A stretch of 49,095 bases of DNA from positions 1 to 49,095 of the forward strand of contig SVUA01000011.1 of assembly GCA_015063485.1 (NCBI GenBank), read 5' to 3'. The notes beneath the pieces were generated by a model. That model saw only the letters and a program-made list of their open reading frames with translations. It was not told the origin of the DNA and ran no database searches. Position 1 is the stretch's first letter; each line of letters opens with the position of its first letter. This document shows, one piece after another, positions 30,608-38,842 of the stretch. A program made the translations under genes and the position numbers. The DNA is from Oscillospiraceae bacterium. Lineage in GTDB: Bacteria > Bacillota > Clostridia > Oscillospirales > CAG-272.

Positions 30608-32110
30608 ATGTCAAAACTTTTAATGACCCGCATAAAGCAGCTTATCAATTACGCCGTAAACAAAAGGCTTATCGGCGAGGAAGACCGCGTGTACGCAACG
30701 AACGGTCTTATTTCAGCATTTGGTATTTCAGAATACGTTGAACCCGATGTCCCCGTAGAAGAGTCGTCACTTGAGGATATCCTTTCGTCTCTTTGCGACA
30801 TAGCCTTCGAAAAAGGACTTATCGAAAGTAACACCGTAGTCTATCGCGACCTGTTTGACACAAAGATAATGGGGATAGTTACGCCCCGTCCAAGCGATGT
30901 CATTCATAATTTCACCTCTCTTTACAATATTTCGCCCAAAGCCGCTACCGACTATTTCTATAATCTTTCAAAAAACAGTGACTATATCCGTTCTTATCGA
31001 GTCGCTAAAGACCTCAAGTGGAAATACACGGGAAATTACGGAGAGCTTGATATTACCGTTAATCTCTCAAAGCCCGAAAAAGACCCCCGCGCTATTGCCG
31101 CGGCTAAGCTTCTCCCTCAAAACGATTATCCTAAATGTCTCCTTTGCAGAGAAAATGAAGGCCACGCAGGAAACACCGCGCGTCCCGCAAGACAGACCTT
31201 ACGCCTTATCCCCTTGACCCTTACGGGTAAAAAGTGGTTTATGCAATACTCCCCCTACGTATATTACAACGAGCATTGTATCGTGCTTTCAAACGACCAT
31301 ATTCCGATGAAGATAGACAGAAATACCTTTGTGCGTCTGCTCGACTTCGTTGACCAATATCCGCACTATTTTATCGGCTCGAATGCCGATCTGCCTATCG
31401 TTGGCGGCTCTATACTTTCCCACGATCATATGCAAGGCGGAAATTATAATTTCGCTATGGCGAAAGCTCCTATCGAGACCGAGATACGCTTTGAGTGCTT
31501 TGATGAGGTTGAGGCGGGAATAGTTCGTTGGCCTATGTCGGTGATTCGTCTGCGCAGCGTTAACAAGCAAAGCCTTGTAAGGATCGCAGACAAGATACTT
31601 GAATCGTGGAGGACCTACTCCGACCCGTCTGCCTTTGTATTTGCAAACACCGACGGTGAATCGCACAACACTATAACGCCTATCGCGCGTTTTGCAAACG
31701 GGAAGTTCGAACTTGACCTCGTTCTGCGAAATAATATCACGACAGAAGAACACCCGCTCGGAGTTTTCCACCCGCACGCTGACCTACATAATATCAAAAA
31801 AGAAAATATCGGACTTATCGAGGTCATGGGTCTTGCCGTTCTTCCCTCTCGTCTGCAAAGCGAGATACAAACAATGCGTGAGTTTATATTGAGCGGAAAA
31901 GACTTTGCGCTCGACGAAAGTATTTCAAAGCACAAGACATGGTTTGAGAGCTTTAAGAGCAAATATAACTTCACATCTGAAAATACAGAAGATATCCTAA
32001 AGCAAGAAATAGGACGCACCTTTGAGCGTGTGCTTGAGGACGCGGGAGTTTTCAAGCGCACCGAAAGCGGCACGACTGCCTTTCTCAGATTTATCGCTAC
32101 GATTCGTTAA
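30608..32110 (+). CDS. galT: UDP-glucose--hexose-1-phosphate uridylyltransferase
   Basis: A 500-residue GalT of the Firmicutes class II type. It transfers UMP between UDP-glucose and galactose-1-phosphate in the Leloir pathway. The catalytic HxH is in ILSHDHMQGG (H272, H274); CLLCRENEGHAG around residue 180 may hold metal. The length matches the class. I start it at ATG 30608, with AGGAG six bases before it. galK and galE are not adjacent. Galactose freed by the GH36 enzyme elsewhere in this window could feed it. The next gene follows after 35 bases without a terminator, so both are probably one transcript. Confidence 0.95.
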   Translation: MSKLLMTRIKQLINYAVNKRLIGEEDRVYATNGLISAFGISEYVEPDVPVEESSLEDILSSLCDIAFEKGLIESNTVVYRDLFDTKIMGIVTPRPSDVIHNFTSLYNISPKAATDYFYNLSKNSDYIRSYRVAKDLKWKYTGNYGELDITVNLSKPEKDPRAIAAAKLLPQNDYPKCLLCRENEGHAGNTARPARQTLRLIPLTLTGKKWFMQYSPYVYYNEHCIVLSNDHIPMKIDRNTFVRLLDFVDQYPHYFIGSNADLPIVGGSILSHDHMQGGNYNFAMAKAPIETEIRFECFDEVEAGIVRWPMSVIRLRSVNKQSLVRIADKILESWRTYSDPSAFVFANTDGESHNTITPIARFANGKFELDLVLRNNITTEEHPLGVFHPHADLHNIKKENIGLIEVMGLAVLPSRLQSEIQTMREFILSGKDFALDESISKHKTWFESFKSKYNFTSENTEDILKQEIGRTFERVLEDAGVFKRTESGTTAFLRFIATIR

Positions 32111-32145
32111 AATAAATATTCATATATAAACGGAGGATCAAAAAC

Positions 32146-32769
32146 ATGCCCGAATATGTAATTACGATTGCCAGAGGCTTTGGAAGCGGCGGTAGGACCG
32201 TCGGAAAAATGCTTGCAAAAAAGCTTGATATCAACCACTACGACGGAGAGCTTATCCAGCTTGCGTCCGAGGAAAGCGGTATAAACATCGAGCTTTTCGG
32301 AAAGGCTGACGAAACTGTCAAGACTAATCTTTTCAAGAGATACAATAAAAGCTTTGGAGAAAAACTTATCACTCCCGACAGCGACAATTTCACCTCAAAC
32401 GACAACCTTTTCAATTATCAGGCAAAGATAATCCGCGACCTTGCCGATAAGCAGAACTGCATTATTATCGGTCGTTGTGCCGACCATATCTTAAAGGATA
32501 ACCCCAAGGTCATTCGCCTGTTCTTCTACGCTGACGAAAAGGCATGTATAAAGAACGTCGTTGATATGTATGCGATATCCGAAAAGGAGGCTCGTGAACG
32601 TATTGAGGAGATCGACCGCTCCCGTGCCGCTTATTACAAGTATTACACGGGCAACGAGTGGAACGACGTGAATAACTACGACCTCTGCATCAATACAGGC
32701 AGACTTGGATTTGAGACCTCGGTCGAAGTAGTTCTCGGATATATGAGAGATATTGGACTTAACGTGTAA
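32146..32769 (+). CDS. cytidylate kinase-like protein
   Basis: A 207-residue P-loop protein of the cytidylate-kinase-like family (distinct from Cmk proper). It opens with VITIARGFGSGGRTVGKMLA, in which GSGGRTVG is an atypical P-loop (no classical GKS/T), as normal in this family. CIIIGRCADHIL and the lid segment RSRAAYYKYYTG follow. It probably phosphorylates a nucleotide or sugar in the cytoplasm, but the true substrate is not known for the family. GGAGG lies nine bases before the ATG. It is the second gene behind galT and ends at a strong terminator. Confidence 0.85.
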   Translation: MPEYVITIARGFGSGGRTVGKMLAKKLDINHYDGELIQLASEESGINIELFGKADETVKTNLFKRYNKSFGEKLITPDSDNFTSNDNLFNYQAKIIRDLADKQNCIIIGRCADHILKDNPKVIRLFFYADEKACIKNVVDMYAISEKEARERIEEIDRSRAAYYKYYTGNEWNDVNNYDLCINTGRLGFETSVEVVLGYMRDIGLNV

Positions 32770-32787
32770 GATAAATATTTATAAGCA

Positions 32788-32831
32788 AACAACTCCGAAA
32801 GGTCACTTGACCTTTCGGAGTTGTTTTTATA
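32788..32831 (+). terminator. rho-independent terminator of the galT operon
   Basis: Eighteen-base arms, AACAACTCCGAAAGGTCA and its complement, with a two-base loop (32788-32825), then TTTTT. Confidence 0.9.
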
Positions 32832-32922
32832 TTTGACTAAAAGTATTAGACAAATCAAATTTTGATTTATCGGGGAGATTGGTTTGACAAAATGGCTACA
32901 CACGAACGAAACGATTTTCACA

Positions 32923-33064
32923 AACCTTGTAGGGACAGGCGTCCTCGACTGTCCGTAAACAAGCAAATTTAATATTCTTCACGGAGAGTCATAACCCTTT
33001 ATTATATTTAATAAATTCAAACCGTTCGTAACGGACAGTCGAGGACGCCTGTCCCTACAAGGTT
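32923..33064. repeat. repeat with perfect 34-base inverted ends
   Basis: The arms 32923-32956 and 33031-33064 are exact reverse complements over 34 bases, beginning AACCTTGTAGGGACAGGCG. The 74-base centre is AT-rich, with ACGGAGAGTCATAACCC, and holds no gene. No transposase is present. It looks like a miniature mobile element or dispersed repeat of the TAGGGxC type common in gut Clostridia, similar in kind to 48756-48807. The rest of the gap 32832-33148 shows nothing else. Confidence 0.8.
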
Positions 33065-33148
33065 AGAATAAATTTTATGGTTTGTGCTTTATCGTTTCTA
33101 TATTTCAAACTGCTCGACAAACCGCAATTTATTCAATTTTAAATATTT

Positions 33149-33754
33149 TTATACTTGCTCTTGATCTTGAGATTCTTGAACTTCTATCTGCGGTTCTTTT
33201 TCTTCCGTTACTTCTTCCGCTTCTTCTGCTTCTTCAAATATTGGCTCTTGTGTTTCTTGCGCTTCGATCTCAAGAGTAAGCTTGAATTTTCTTCTCTTGT
33301 GAACGTAGACAAAAAACATTATAAAGGAAATTACGCAGCCGACAGCGAAAAGGATCGCTAAAGCATATCCCGCTGCCGCAAGCGCGTAATATATGTCGGA
33401 GATCTCGGAAAGCTTGTATTCACTTGATCCCGCCGCGTAAAAGCTTTTGTCATAGTATAACAGATGTGAGACCTTCTCGGATATAATGGCACATATCCAA
33501 AAAGGGATCGCAAGAAAGATATCAACTATCGCAAAAAAGAGAGACACGAATCTTCTTGCCTTGTATTTGTTTCTATTTATTTTTTTAGGAGCTTCTTGAA
33601 TGATCTCCTCAACTTCAATCTGTTCAATTTGTTGTATCTGTTGCGATTCGGCTTGCTCCTCTGCGCCAAGCTTTGTGCCGCAATTGAAGCAAAAATTATG
33701 CCCCTCGCCACACGCCTGACCGCACCTCGCGCAAATTATTTGCTGTTCGTCCAT
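33149..33754 (-). CDS. zinc-ribbon membrane protein
   Basis: A 201-residue protein. Residues 8-26 form a zinc ribbon, CARCGQACGEGHNFCFNCG (two CxxC knuckles). A Gln/Glu-rich linker is followed by two hydrophobic segments (about 70-92 and 124-150) and a highly acidic tail of Glu, Gln and Ile. Proteins with an N-terminal zinc ribbon and membrane helices are common in Firmicutes without known function. GGGGAG precedes the ATG. It stands alone between a repeat and spo0A, transcribed in the same direction as spo0A but behind the spo0A terminator. Confidence 0.75.
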   Translation of the reverse strand: MDEQQIICARCGQACGEGHNFCFNCGTKLGAEEQAESQQIQQIEQIEVEEIIQEAPKKINRNKYKARRFVSLFFAIVDIFLAIPFWICAIISEKVSHLLYYDKSFYAAGSSEYKLSEISDIYYALAAAGYALAILFAVGCVISFIMFFVYVHKRRKFKLTLEIEAQETQEPIFEEAEEAEEVTEEKEPQIEVQESQDQEQV

Positions 33755-33837
33755 AGTCGTCTCTCCCCTTTTTCTCGACTTATTAAAATAATTTTATCAC
33801 ATAAATCGAGATTTGTAAAGAAGTTTTTGAGAAAAAC

Positions 33838-33866
33838 GCTCGTATAAGCTTTGTGCCTATACGAGC
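33838..33866 (-). terminator. terminator of spo0A
   Basis: Arms GCTCGTATA (33838-33846) and TATACGAGC (33858-33866). On the minus strand the hairpin is followed by GTTTTTCTC. It begins 11 bases after the spo0A stop. Confidence 0.8.
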
Positions 33867-33877
33867 TATTTTATTAT

Positions 33878-34663
33878 TTAATACAATTTATATTTCAACC
33901 TCAAATTATCCGCTATCATCGCAATAAACTCGCTATTTGTGGGCTTTCCGCGGTTATTTTGAATCGTGTAACCGAAATAGGAGTTGAGGGTATCGACGTC
34001 GCCTCTGTCCCACGCGACTTCAATTGCGTGGCGGATAGCGCGCTCGACACGGCTTGTCGTAGTTTGATATTTCTTGGCGACAGATGGGTACAGAACTTTT
34101 GTGACGGAATTTATAATGTCGCTGTCCTTGACTGTGAGCAAAATTGCAGTGCGGAGATACTGATATCCTTTTATATGGGCGGGTACGCCTATCTGGTGGA
34201 TTATGCGGGTCACCTGTGTTTCAATATCGGGCGTTTTGCTCTCGTCTTCTTCCTCTGTAATGGTAGCTTGAGCGTTCTTTCGATTATGCGCTAAAGTCTT
34301 TATATGTTGGCAAAGACTTTCCATATTATAAGGCTTTAAAAGGCAGAGATCCGCTCCCGCTTTTGTCGCCTCCATAAATATGCTTTGATTAGACACCATC
34401 GACACGATTATAAACGACGGCGGTGTATCGGGTGAAAAGTTGAGCGACTTGCAATTCCTTAAAACGCCTATTCCGTCAAGCTTTGACAGCCATATGTCGA
34501 CTATCGCCACGTCGGGATGATACCGTCCTATCTTGATAAGCGCTTCCTCGCCGTTCCCCGCTTCCTCAAGAGCGTTAAATCCCGCTTTTCTCAGCTCGTT
34601 GCAAAGTGCCTGTCTTTGTGATGCATTTTCGTCCGCTATAAGTATTTTGATCGCAGTTTCCAT
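33878..34663 (-). CDS. spo0A: sporulation response regulator Spo0A
   Basis: A 261-residue Spo0A, the master switch for sporulation. The N-terminal receiver has the phosphorylated D56 ([13 protein letters not shown]), acidic D11/E12 and a Lys in LLKPYN. A linker rich in Glu follows at 130-150. The C-terminal effector domain has the Spo0A DNA-contact helix: [20 protein letters not shown] and [29 protein letters not shown] replaces the DIIMP.LDG of most Spo0A proteins, so the residues after the phosphorylation site are unusual. GGAGG lies six bases before the ATG. Promoter at 34714-34742. The usual neighbour spoIVB is not here. Confidence 0.95.
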   Translation of the reverse strand: METAIKILIADENASQRQALCNELRKAGFNALEEAGNGEEALIKIGRYHPDVAIVDIWLSKLDGIGVLRNCKSLNFSPDTPPSFIIVSMVSNQSIFMEATKAGADLCLLKPYNMESLCQHIKTLAHNRKNAQATITEEEDESKTPDIETQVTRIIHQIGVPAHIKGYQYLRTAILLTVKDSDIINSVTKVLYPSVAKKYQTTTSRVERAIRHAIEVAWDRGDVDTLNSYFGYTIQNNRGKPTNSEFIAMIADNLRLKYKLY

Positions 34664-34706
34664 TTTATCCTCCTCTGATCTATGTTCAAATTTTCAGGTG
34701 ACTTGT

Positions 34707-34742
34707 TTACCATATTTTACCATATTTCAAAAGCAAATGCAA
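34707..34742 (-). promoter_or_regulatory. spo0A promoter with tandem decamer
   Basis: On the minus strand TTGCAT (34742-34737), 17 bases, TAAAAT (34719-34714). A perfect tandem of AATATGGTAA (34707-34726) overlaps the -10 box and could bind a regulator. No 0A box (TGTCGAA) or clear sigma-H promoter was seen nearby. The remaining gap to 34899 is AT-rich. Confidence 0.6.
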
Positions 34743-34850
34743 GTATTTTACAAAAATTTCCATTTAAAATTTCGTTATTTTTTTTGATTTTTTCATATAG
34801 GCACAAAAAACGAAAAAAGAAAGACGAAATGTGTCGAAAAATACAAAAAA

Positions 34851-34881
34851 CTGCTTCATTAAGCAGAGCCAAATGAAGCAG
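34851..34881 (-). terminator. terminator of the ADP-ribosylglycohydrolase gene
   Basis: Arms CTGCTTCATT (34851-34860) and AATGAAGCAG (34872-34881); on the minus strand it is followed by TTTTTTGTAT. Confidence 0.85.
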
Positions 34882-34899
34882 CATATATGTTGTTTTTTA

Positions 34900-36372
34900 T
34901 TAGCCTATAAGTGTGATAGGAAGATACGTAGGCGCGCCTCTTCCTATGGCATTTACTTCAAGAACGAGTCGGTTGATAGGCTGCACCGTCTCTCCCGCGC
35001 GTATCGTTACATCTACGCTGACCTTATGGTCGGGATAACGCGTATTCTTGTGAGGCATTATCACGCAGGTCTTGCCCTCAACTGTAAAGCCCTCTGTTCC
35101 GAGCCAACGGAGCGTAAGCGTGTAAGGCATATTTCCAAGCGGTGTTTTTTGATATTTAATATATTTGTTTTCAAAAGTAATAGTTAGCTTTTTCTCTCCC
35201 ATAGGAGCTATCTCAGGATCTCCGTCGAATGCCGCTGTCACCGTCATATAAGGCGCTTCAACGTAGCAAGAATAAGGCTTTATGGAATTTAGGCGTTCTA
35301 TCGCTCTTTGATCCTTTAAGAAAATATCAGCAATATCTTCGGGAACATCATTTTCATCATCGTTGATAGCCGTGTCCATATCATTTGCCCAAAGTACAAC
35401 GGGAGCTAACTTAACTACGCGTTCCGTAAGTGCCGTACAGGTCTTTGGCAAAACTCGGAGCGTTCCGACATCTACCGACATGGTCACAATATTGTCTCCG
35501 ATATGGGTTTTCCAATCGTCAGGGATCATCTTCATTCCGCCAAGGATTCCGAGCGTTGCGCCAACCGTTCCGCCCGTACAGTCGGTATCGTCTCCGCAGT
35601 TGATAGCAAGTATCATAGACTTCTTAAAATCGCCCTCGCCGTAAAGCAGACCAAGAACGGTATAAGCAACGTTGGAGGGCGCTTCGAACCAACCATCTCC
35701 GATATCAGCGTTCTGCAAACGCACCTTCTCTCTTGCTTCCATTGGAGTAACACCGTTTTTATAGCATTCGCGAACGAGATTTACACTCTTTGCGATACGG
35801 CTGTCCGCGGGAATTGCCGCAAGACCGATTTCAATGATCTTTTGAATGTCGGTTACAACGAAAGCCGCACTCTGCATAGTGGCTACAAAAGCCGCAGCGT
35901 ACGTTCCCTCTCCCATTCCGTGATCGACCATTGCATCCTCAATCGCGTATTTTGCCGCAATAGCGGGAGCTGCGGGAGCAAGGCACGCCCAGAGCTCCGT
36001 ACGTATCCACGCGCCGTTCGAATGCTTCCATTCGTTGTCGTAGTCGCCCGAAAGCGGAGGCATAAGTCCTCTCTTCAAGTTAGCCTTGCCAAGACCGTAT
36101 TCGTTCCAATGAGGACCGATAAAGCTTAACCAATACTCTCCCAAAAGATTAGAGTTTATAGCGTGAGGGCCGCAACGCTCGACCGCATAAAGCCATACGA
36201 GCTGAAGATCGAGGTCATCGTTTGGAAGAACGACGTTTGCTTCGGTCGCAAAGCCCTTTATGTCGAGAATTTCGTGCGTTCCCTCGTAGGGTGTCCCCAT
36301 CGTCCCACCGATGTTCTTGCCGAGCCAACAAGCGTTTACCTTATCGCGATAAGTTTCAAAATTAAGATTCAT
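34900..36372 (-). CDS. ADP-ribosylglycohydrolase family protein
   Basis: A 490-residue protein. The first 320 residues are an all-helical ADP-ribosylglycohydrolase (DraG-like) domain with its metal-binding acid motifs: NDDLDLQLVWL (about 51-61) and GDDTDCTGGTVGA (about 259-271). A C-terminal beta-rich region of 130 residues follows, probably a separate sandwich domain. Such longer forms are frequent in gut Firmicutes next to sugar genes and are not shown to act on ADP-ribose; an O- or N-glycoside substrate is possible. No signal peptide. GGAG precedes the ATG. Single gene with its own promoter and terminator. Confidence 0.85.
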   Translation of the reverse strand: MNLNFETYRDKVNACWLGKNIGGTMGTPYEGTHEILDIKGFATEANVVLPNDDLDLQLVWLYAVERCGPHAINSNLLGEYWLSFIGPHWNEYGLGKANLKRGLMPPLSGDYDNEWKHSNGAWIRTELWACLAPAAPAIAAKYAIEDAMVDHGMGEGTYAAAFVATMQSAAFVVTDIQKIIEIGLAAIPADSRIAKSVNLVRECYKNGVTPMEAREKVRLQNADIGDGWFEAPSNVAYTVLGLLYGEGDFKKSMILAINCGDDTDCTGGTVGATLGILGGMKMIPDDWKTHIGDNIVTMSVDVGTLRVLPKTCTALTERVVKLAPVVLWANDMDTAINDDENDVPEDIADIFLKDQRAIERLNSIKPYSCYVEAPYMTVTAAFDGDPEIAPMGEKKLTITFENKYIKYQKTPLGNMPYTLTLRWLGTEGFTVEGKTCVIMPHKNTRYPDHKVSVDVTIRAGETVQPINRLVLEVNAIGRGAPTYLPITLIG

Positions 36373-36405
36373 AAGTACTCTCCTTTATTTTTTATTTGCA
36401 AAACT

Positions 36406-36446
36406 ATTATAACAAAAAAATGCGCTTAATGTAAGCGCATTTTTTT
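36406..36446 (-). promoter_or_regulatory. overlapping terminator and promoter
   Basis: A terminator hairpin (arms AAAAAAATGCGCTTA at 36414-36428 and the complement at 36432-36446) ends the minus-strand dac-araC operon. The same bases hold a promoter for the ADP-ribosylglycohydrolase gene: TTACAT (36434-36429), 17 bases, TATAAT (36411-36406). The -35 box lies in the loop and stem and the terminator T run forms the spacer. Confidence 0.65.
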
Positions 36447-36465
36447 ACTTGTGATTCGCATTTTT

Positions 36466-37329
36466 TTACTTTTGTTTTTTATATTCAGCCGGTGTTGCTC
36501 CGGTCATACGCGTAAAGGCTCTGTAAAAGGAGGTCTTTGACGAATAGCCGACGCGGAATGCTATCTCCTCGACCGATAGCTCTCCCTTTGACAAAAGCGT
36601 TTTGGCAAGCTCTACTCGGCGATGGTTTACGTACTCGGTCAGCGACATATTGAAATGCTCCTTGAATATGCGGCTAAAATACGATGGATTGTAAAAGCAC
36701 TTCTGTGCAAGAGCCGAAAGCGTAAGCTCCTCTCCGAGATTTCGGTCAATATAGTCCGCGATTTTCTGCCAAGTTCCGCTTTGTTCAATGCTTTGAGGCT
36801 CCGCATTAGTCTTTCTAAGTATCTTAACGAGCAGTATATTCATATAGCTTTCAAGCACGGTACGGCGAAAAGGCTCTTTTGACCTATATTCCGAAAGCAT
36901 GTTTTTCAAAAGTGTTTCTATTTCGTCGCGCTCCGTTCCTGAAAACGAGACCATTCCGCCCTCGTTATCCTTTCTCAATTCGTCAAACGCCGTGAGTTGA
37001 AGAAGCGCGAACGCGTTTTCGGGCGTTATAAGAGAATCCACCGTCTCGGGTTTAAAGCAAATATTCACGTAAGAAAAATGCTTATCCGTAGTAAAGGTGT
37101 GTATACTTTGATAATTGATGAAGATAAGGTCTCCGCGCTTTACCTCATATTCCTCATCGTTTACACGCTCGGCAGACGAACCCTCCATGATATACACGAT
37201 CTCGATAAAATCGTGCGTGTGAAGCTCAACTCCCGTATGCTTATTTGAAAAGAAAATATGAAAATTGCAATCGGATCTTATCAATTCGTCACTTCGATAT
37301 ACCTTTAAATTAGATTCATTCATGGTCAT
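36466..37329 (-). CDS. AraC-family transcriptional regulator
   Basis: A 287-residue regulator with a cupin sensor (ELHTHDFIEIVYIMEGSS, then VKRGDLIFINYQSIHTF, about residues 35-80) and a C-terminal AraC domain: LSALAQKCFYNPSYFSRIFK, then VEEIAFRVGYSSKTSFYRAF and the closing GATPAEYKK. Sensors of this kind usually bind sugars. Its ATG overlaps the TGA of the DD-carboxypeptidase gene (ATGA) and no separate ribosome site is seen, so its translation depends on that gene. It may act on the ADP-ribosylglycohydrolase gene just downstream, on itself, or on distant glycan genes. Confidence 0.9.
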   Translation of the reverse strand: MTMNESNLKVYRSDELIRSDCNFHIFFSNKHTGVELHTHDFIEIVYIMEGSSAERVNDEEYEVKRGDLIFINYQSIHTFTTDKHFSYVNICFKPETVDSLITPENAFALLQLTAFDELRKDNEGGMVSFSGTERDEIETLLKNMLSEYRSKEPFRRTVLESYMNILLVKILRKTNAEPQSIEQSGTWQKIADYIDRNLGEELTLSALAQKCFYNPSYFSRIFKEHFNMSLTEYVNHRRVELAKTLLSKGELSVEEIAFRVGYSSKTSFYRAFTRMTGATPAEYKKQK

Positions 37330-38651
37330 TTTATGTACGTATTATATATTTTTTTAGTGTCCGAGGTCGACATTGCCTCAGAAACCGCACTTCCCGAAGC
37401 ATCTACTCTTCCTACGACAACACATATATACTTTCCACCGTTCTTACCCTCTGCATAAGTCACAAAGGTAGCAGTAGGAGTATGCTCCCAGCCGGGTTTT
37501 CCGCCTTTTACGGTAGATGTACTTAATCTCGGATTATCGTTAAATCTATCTTCGCCGCTATACCAACCTGTAAATTTATTAAGAGTTTTATTCTTTCCCC
37601 TATTGGAACTTGGATTGTGTATAGTAATAGAATATCCTTCATATGAAGATAGTATCTGCTTTGCAAGAGTATTATCAAGCGCATATGCCATAATAGCTGC
37701 CATTTCACGACAGGTAGTATAGTGTCCGCCACTATATTCTCCTTCTACACCCAACGGCATCGATTCAAGGCCGGTGGAATTGACGAAATTGGTATTAGTC
37801 AACCCCATATCCTTTGCTTTGTTATTCATAAGCTTAACAAACTCAGACTCTGAGCCTGCTATTCTCTCAGCAACCGCTTGACAAGCTATCGTATTCGAGT
37901 CATAAATGATAAGATATAAAAAATCCTTTAGCCTAATTTGTTCTCCTACATAAAAATTCTCTCCTGAAGGCGCCATACCATATTTATCCTCGGTTTGCTT
38001 ATAAGTCACCTGAGCCTGAGTTACAGTTAAAAGTTCGTAAAGAGAAATATTATTGCTATCTTTTGCAATTTCCTCACACGCGACAAGCAATGTCATAACT
38101 TTCGTCATAGATGCGGGAGATATACGCGTATCTGCATTTTTCGTTCCCATTGCCTCATATGAATCCAAATTGACTATAATAGCAGCTTGAGATGATATTC
38201 CGTCAATTGAAGTGACATTCGAGGAATTATTGGCTATGTAATTACTTCTTGACGGCACTGTCGCGGGCGGCTTTATGACCGTCGCACCGTTTTGCTCCGC
38301 ACCGCCATTTTGAGAAATGCTTGAATTATTCTTTCCGCTGTCTCTGTCGACGACATCGTTTTTGCTGCCACCGAAAGAGCCTCCGTCTGCTTCAACAGTA
38401 AACAAAAGCACTGTCATAGTTATAAGAGAAAGCACGAGTGCGACAAGAACTACCGAAAAGGCCACCCAAAAAGCCATGGGAACTTGAGAGGATATTCCCG
38501 AGCTTTTCGCTGTGTGATATACGCCGTTCCCTATCGGTCTTTGATGTAACGTAGGTCTTTGATGTAACGTAGGTCTTTGTTGCACCGTTGGTCTTGGCGG
38601 TGTCTGAGTTCCGCGCTGACTGTATCTGTTATTCTGTCCGTTATCGTTCAT
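37326..38651 (-). CDS. D-alanyl-D-alanine carboxypeptidase with cytoplasmic proline-rich head
   Basis: A 441-residue PBP5-type (S11) DD-carboxypeptidase. Unlike typical members it starts with about 55 cytoplasmic residues rich in Gln, Arg and Pro, including a duplicated RPTLHQ (two 18-base repeats), then one membrane helix (about 58-84) and an extracellular linker. The catalytic domain has SPASMTKVM (SxxK), YDSN for SxN, and STVKGGKPG (KTG-like KGG). It trims D-alanine from peptidoglycan stem peptides outside the cell. There is no C-terminal amphipathic anchor as in PBP5 because the N-terminal helix holds it. It is coupled to the araC gene downstream. Confidence 0.85.
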   Translation of the reverse strand: MNDNGQNNRYSQRGTQTPPRPTVQQRPTLHQRPTLHQRPIGNGVYHTAKSSGISSQVPMAFWVAFSVVLVALVLSLITMTVLLFTVEADGGSFGGSKNDVVDRDSGKNNSSISQNGGAEQNGATVIKPPATVPSRSNYIANNSSNVTSIDGISSQAAIIVNLDSYEAMGTKNADTRISPASMTKVMTLLVACEEIAKDSNNISLYELLTVTQAQVTYKQTEDKYGMAPSGENFYVGEQIRLKDFLYLIIYDSNTIACQAVAERIAGSESEFVKLMNNKAKDMGLTNTNFVNSTGLESMPLGVEGEYSGGHYTTCREMAAIMAYALDNTLAKQILSSYEGYSITIHNPSSNRGKNKTLNKFTGWYSGEDRFNDNPRLSTSTVKGGKPGWEHTPTATFVTYAEGKNGGKYICVVVGRVDASGSAVSEAMSTSDTKKIYNTYIK

Positions 38652-38782
38652 TTATGTACCGTCCTTTATCTTAAAAAATAAAAGATATTTCTATATATGT
38701 TATATTTTATCATAAAACTCACTTATTTTCAATACTATTCTCTATTCTTCCTTTATTTTTTGGTGGAAATCCTTTACAAACA

Positions 38783-38811
38783 TTGACAAAATTGCCATTT
38801 AGTATTATAAT
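38783..38811 (+). promoter_or_regulatory. sigma-A promoter of the DUF4886 gene
   Basis: TTGACA (38783-38788), 17 bases, TATAAT (38806-38811), 31 bases before the ATG at 38843. Confidence 0.85.
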
Positions 38812-38842
38812 TAACTCAACAATGAAAAAAGGAGTCCACATT

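Noticed and set aside
35503-36129. A 208-codon frame antisense to the ADP-ribosylglycohydrolase
   Set aside because: Shadow of the conserved catalytic domain; no ribosome site.
37326-38651. Tandem 18-base repeats at 38530-38580 considered as regulatory iterons
   Set aside because: They are in frame in the DD-carboxypeptidase head and encode RPTLHQ; no replication gene is nearby.
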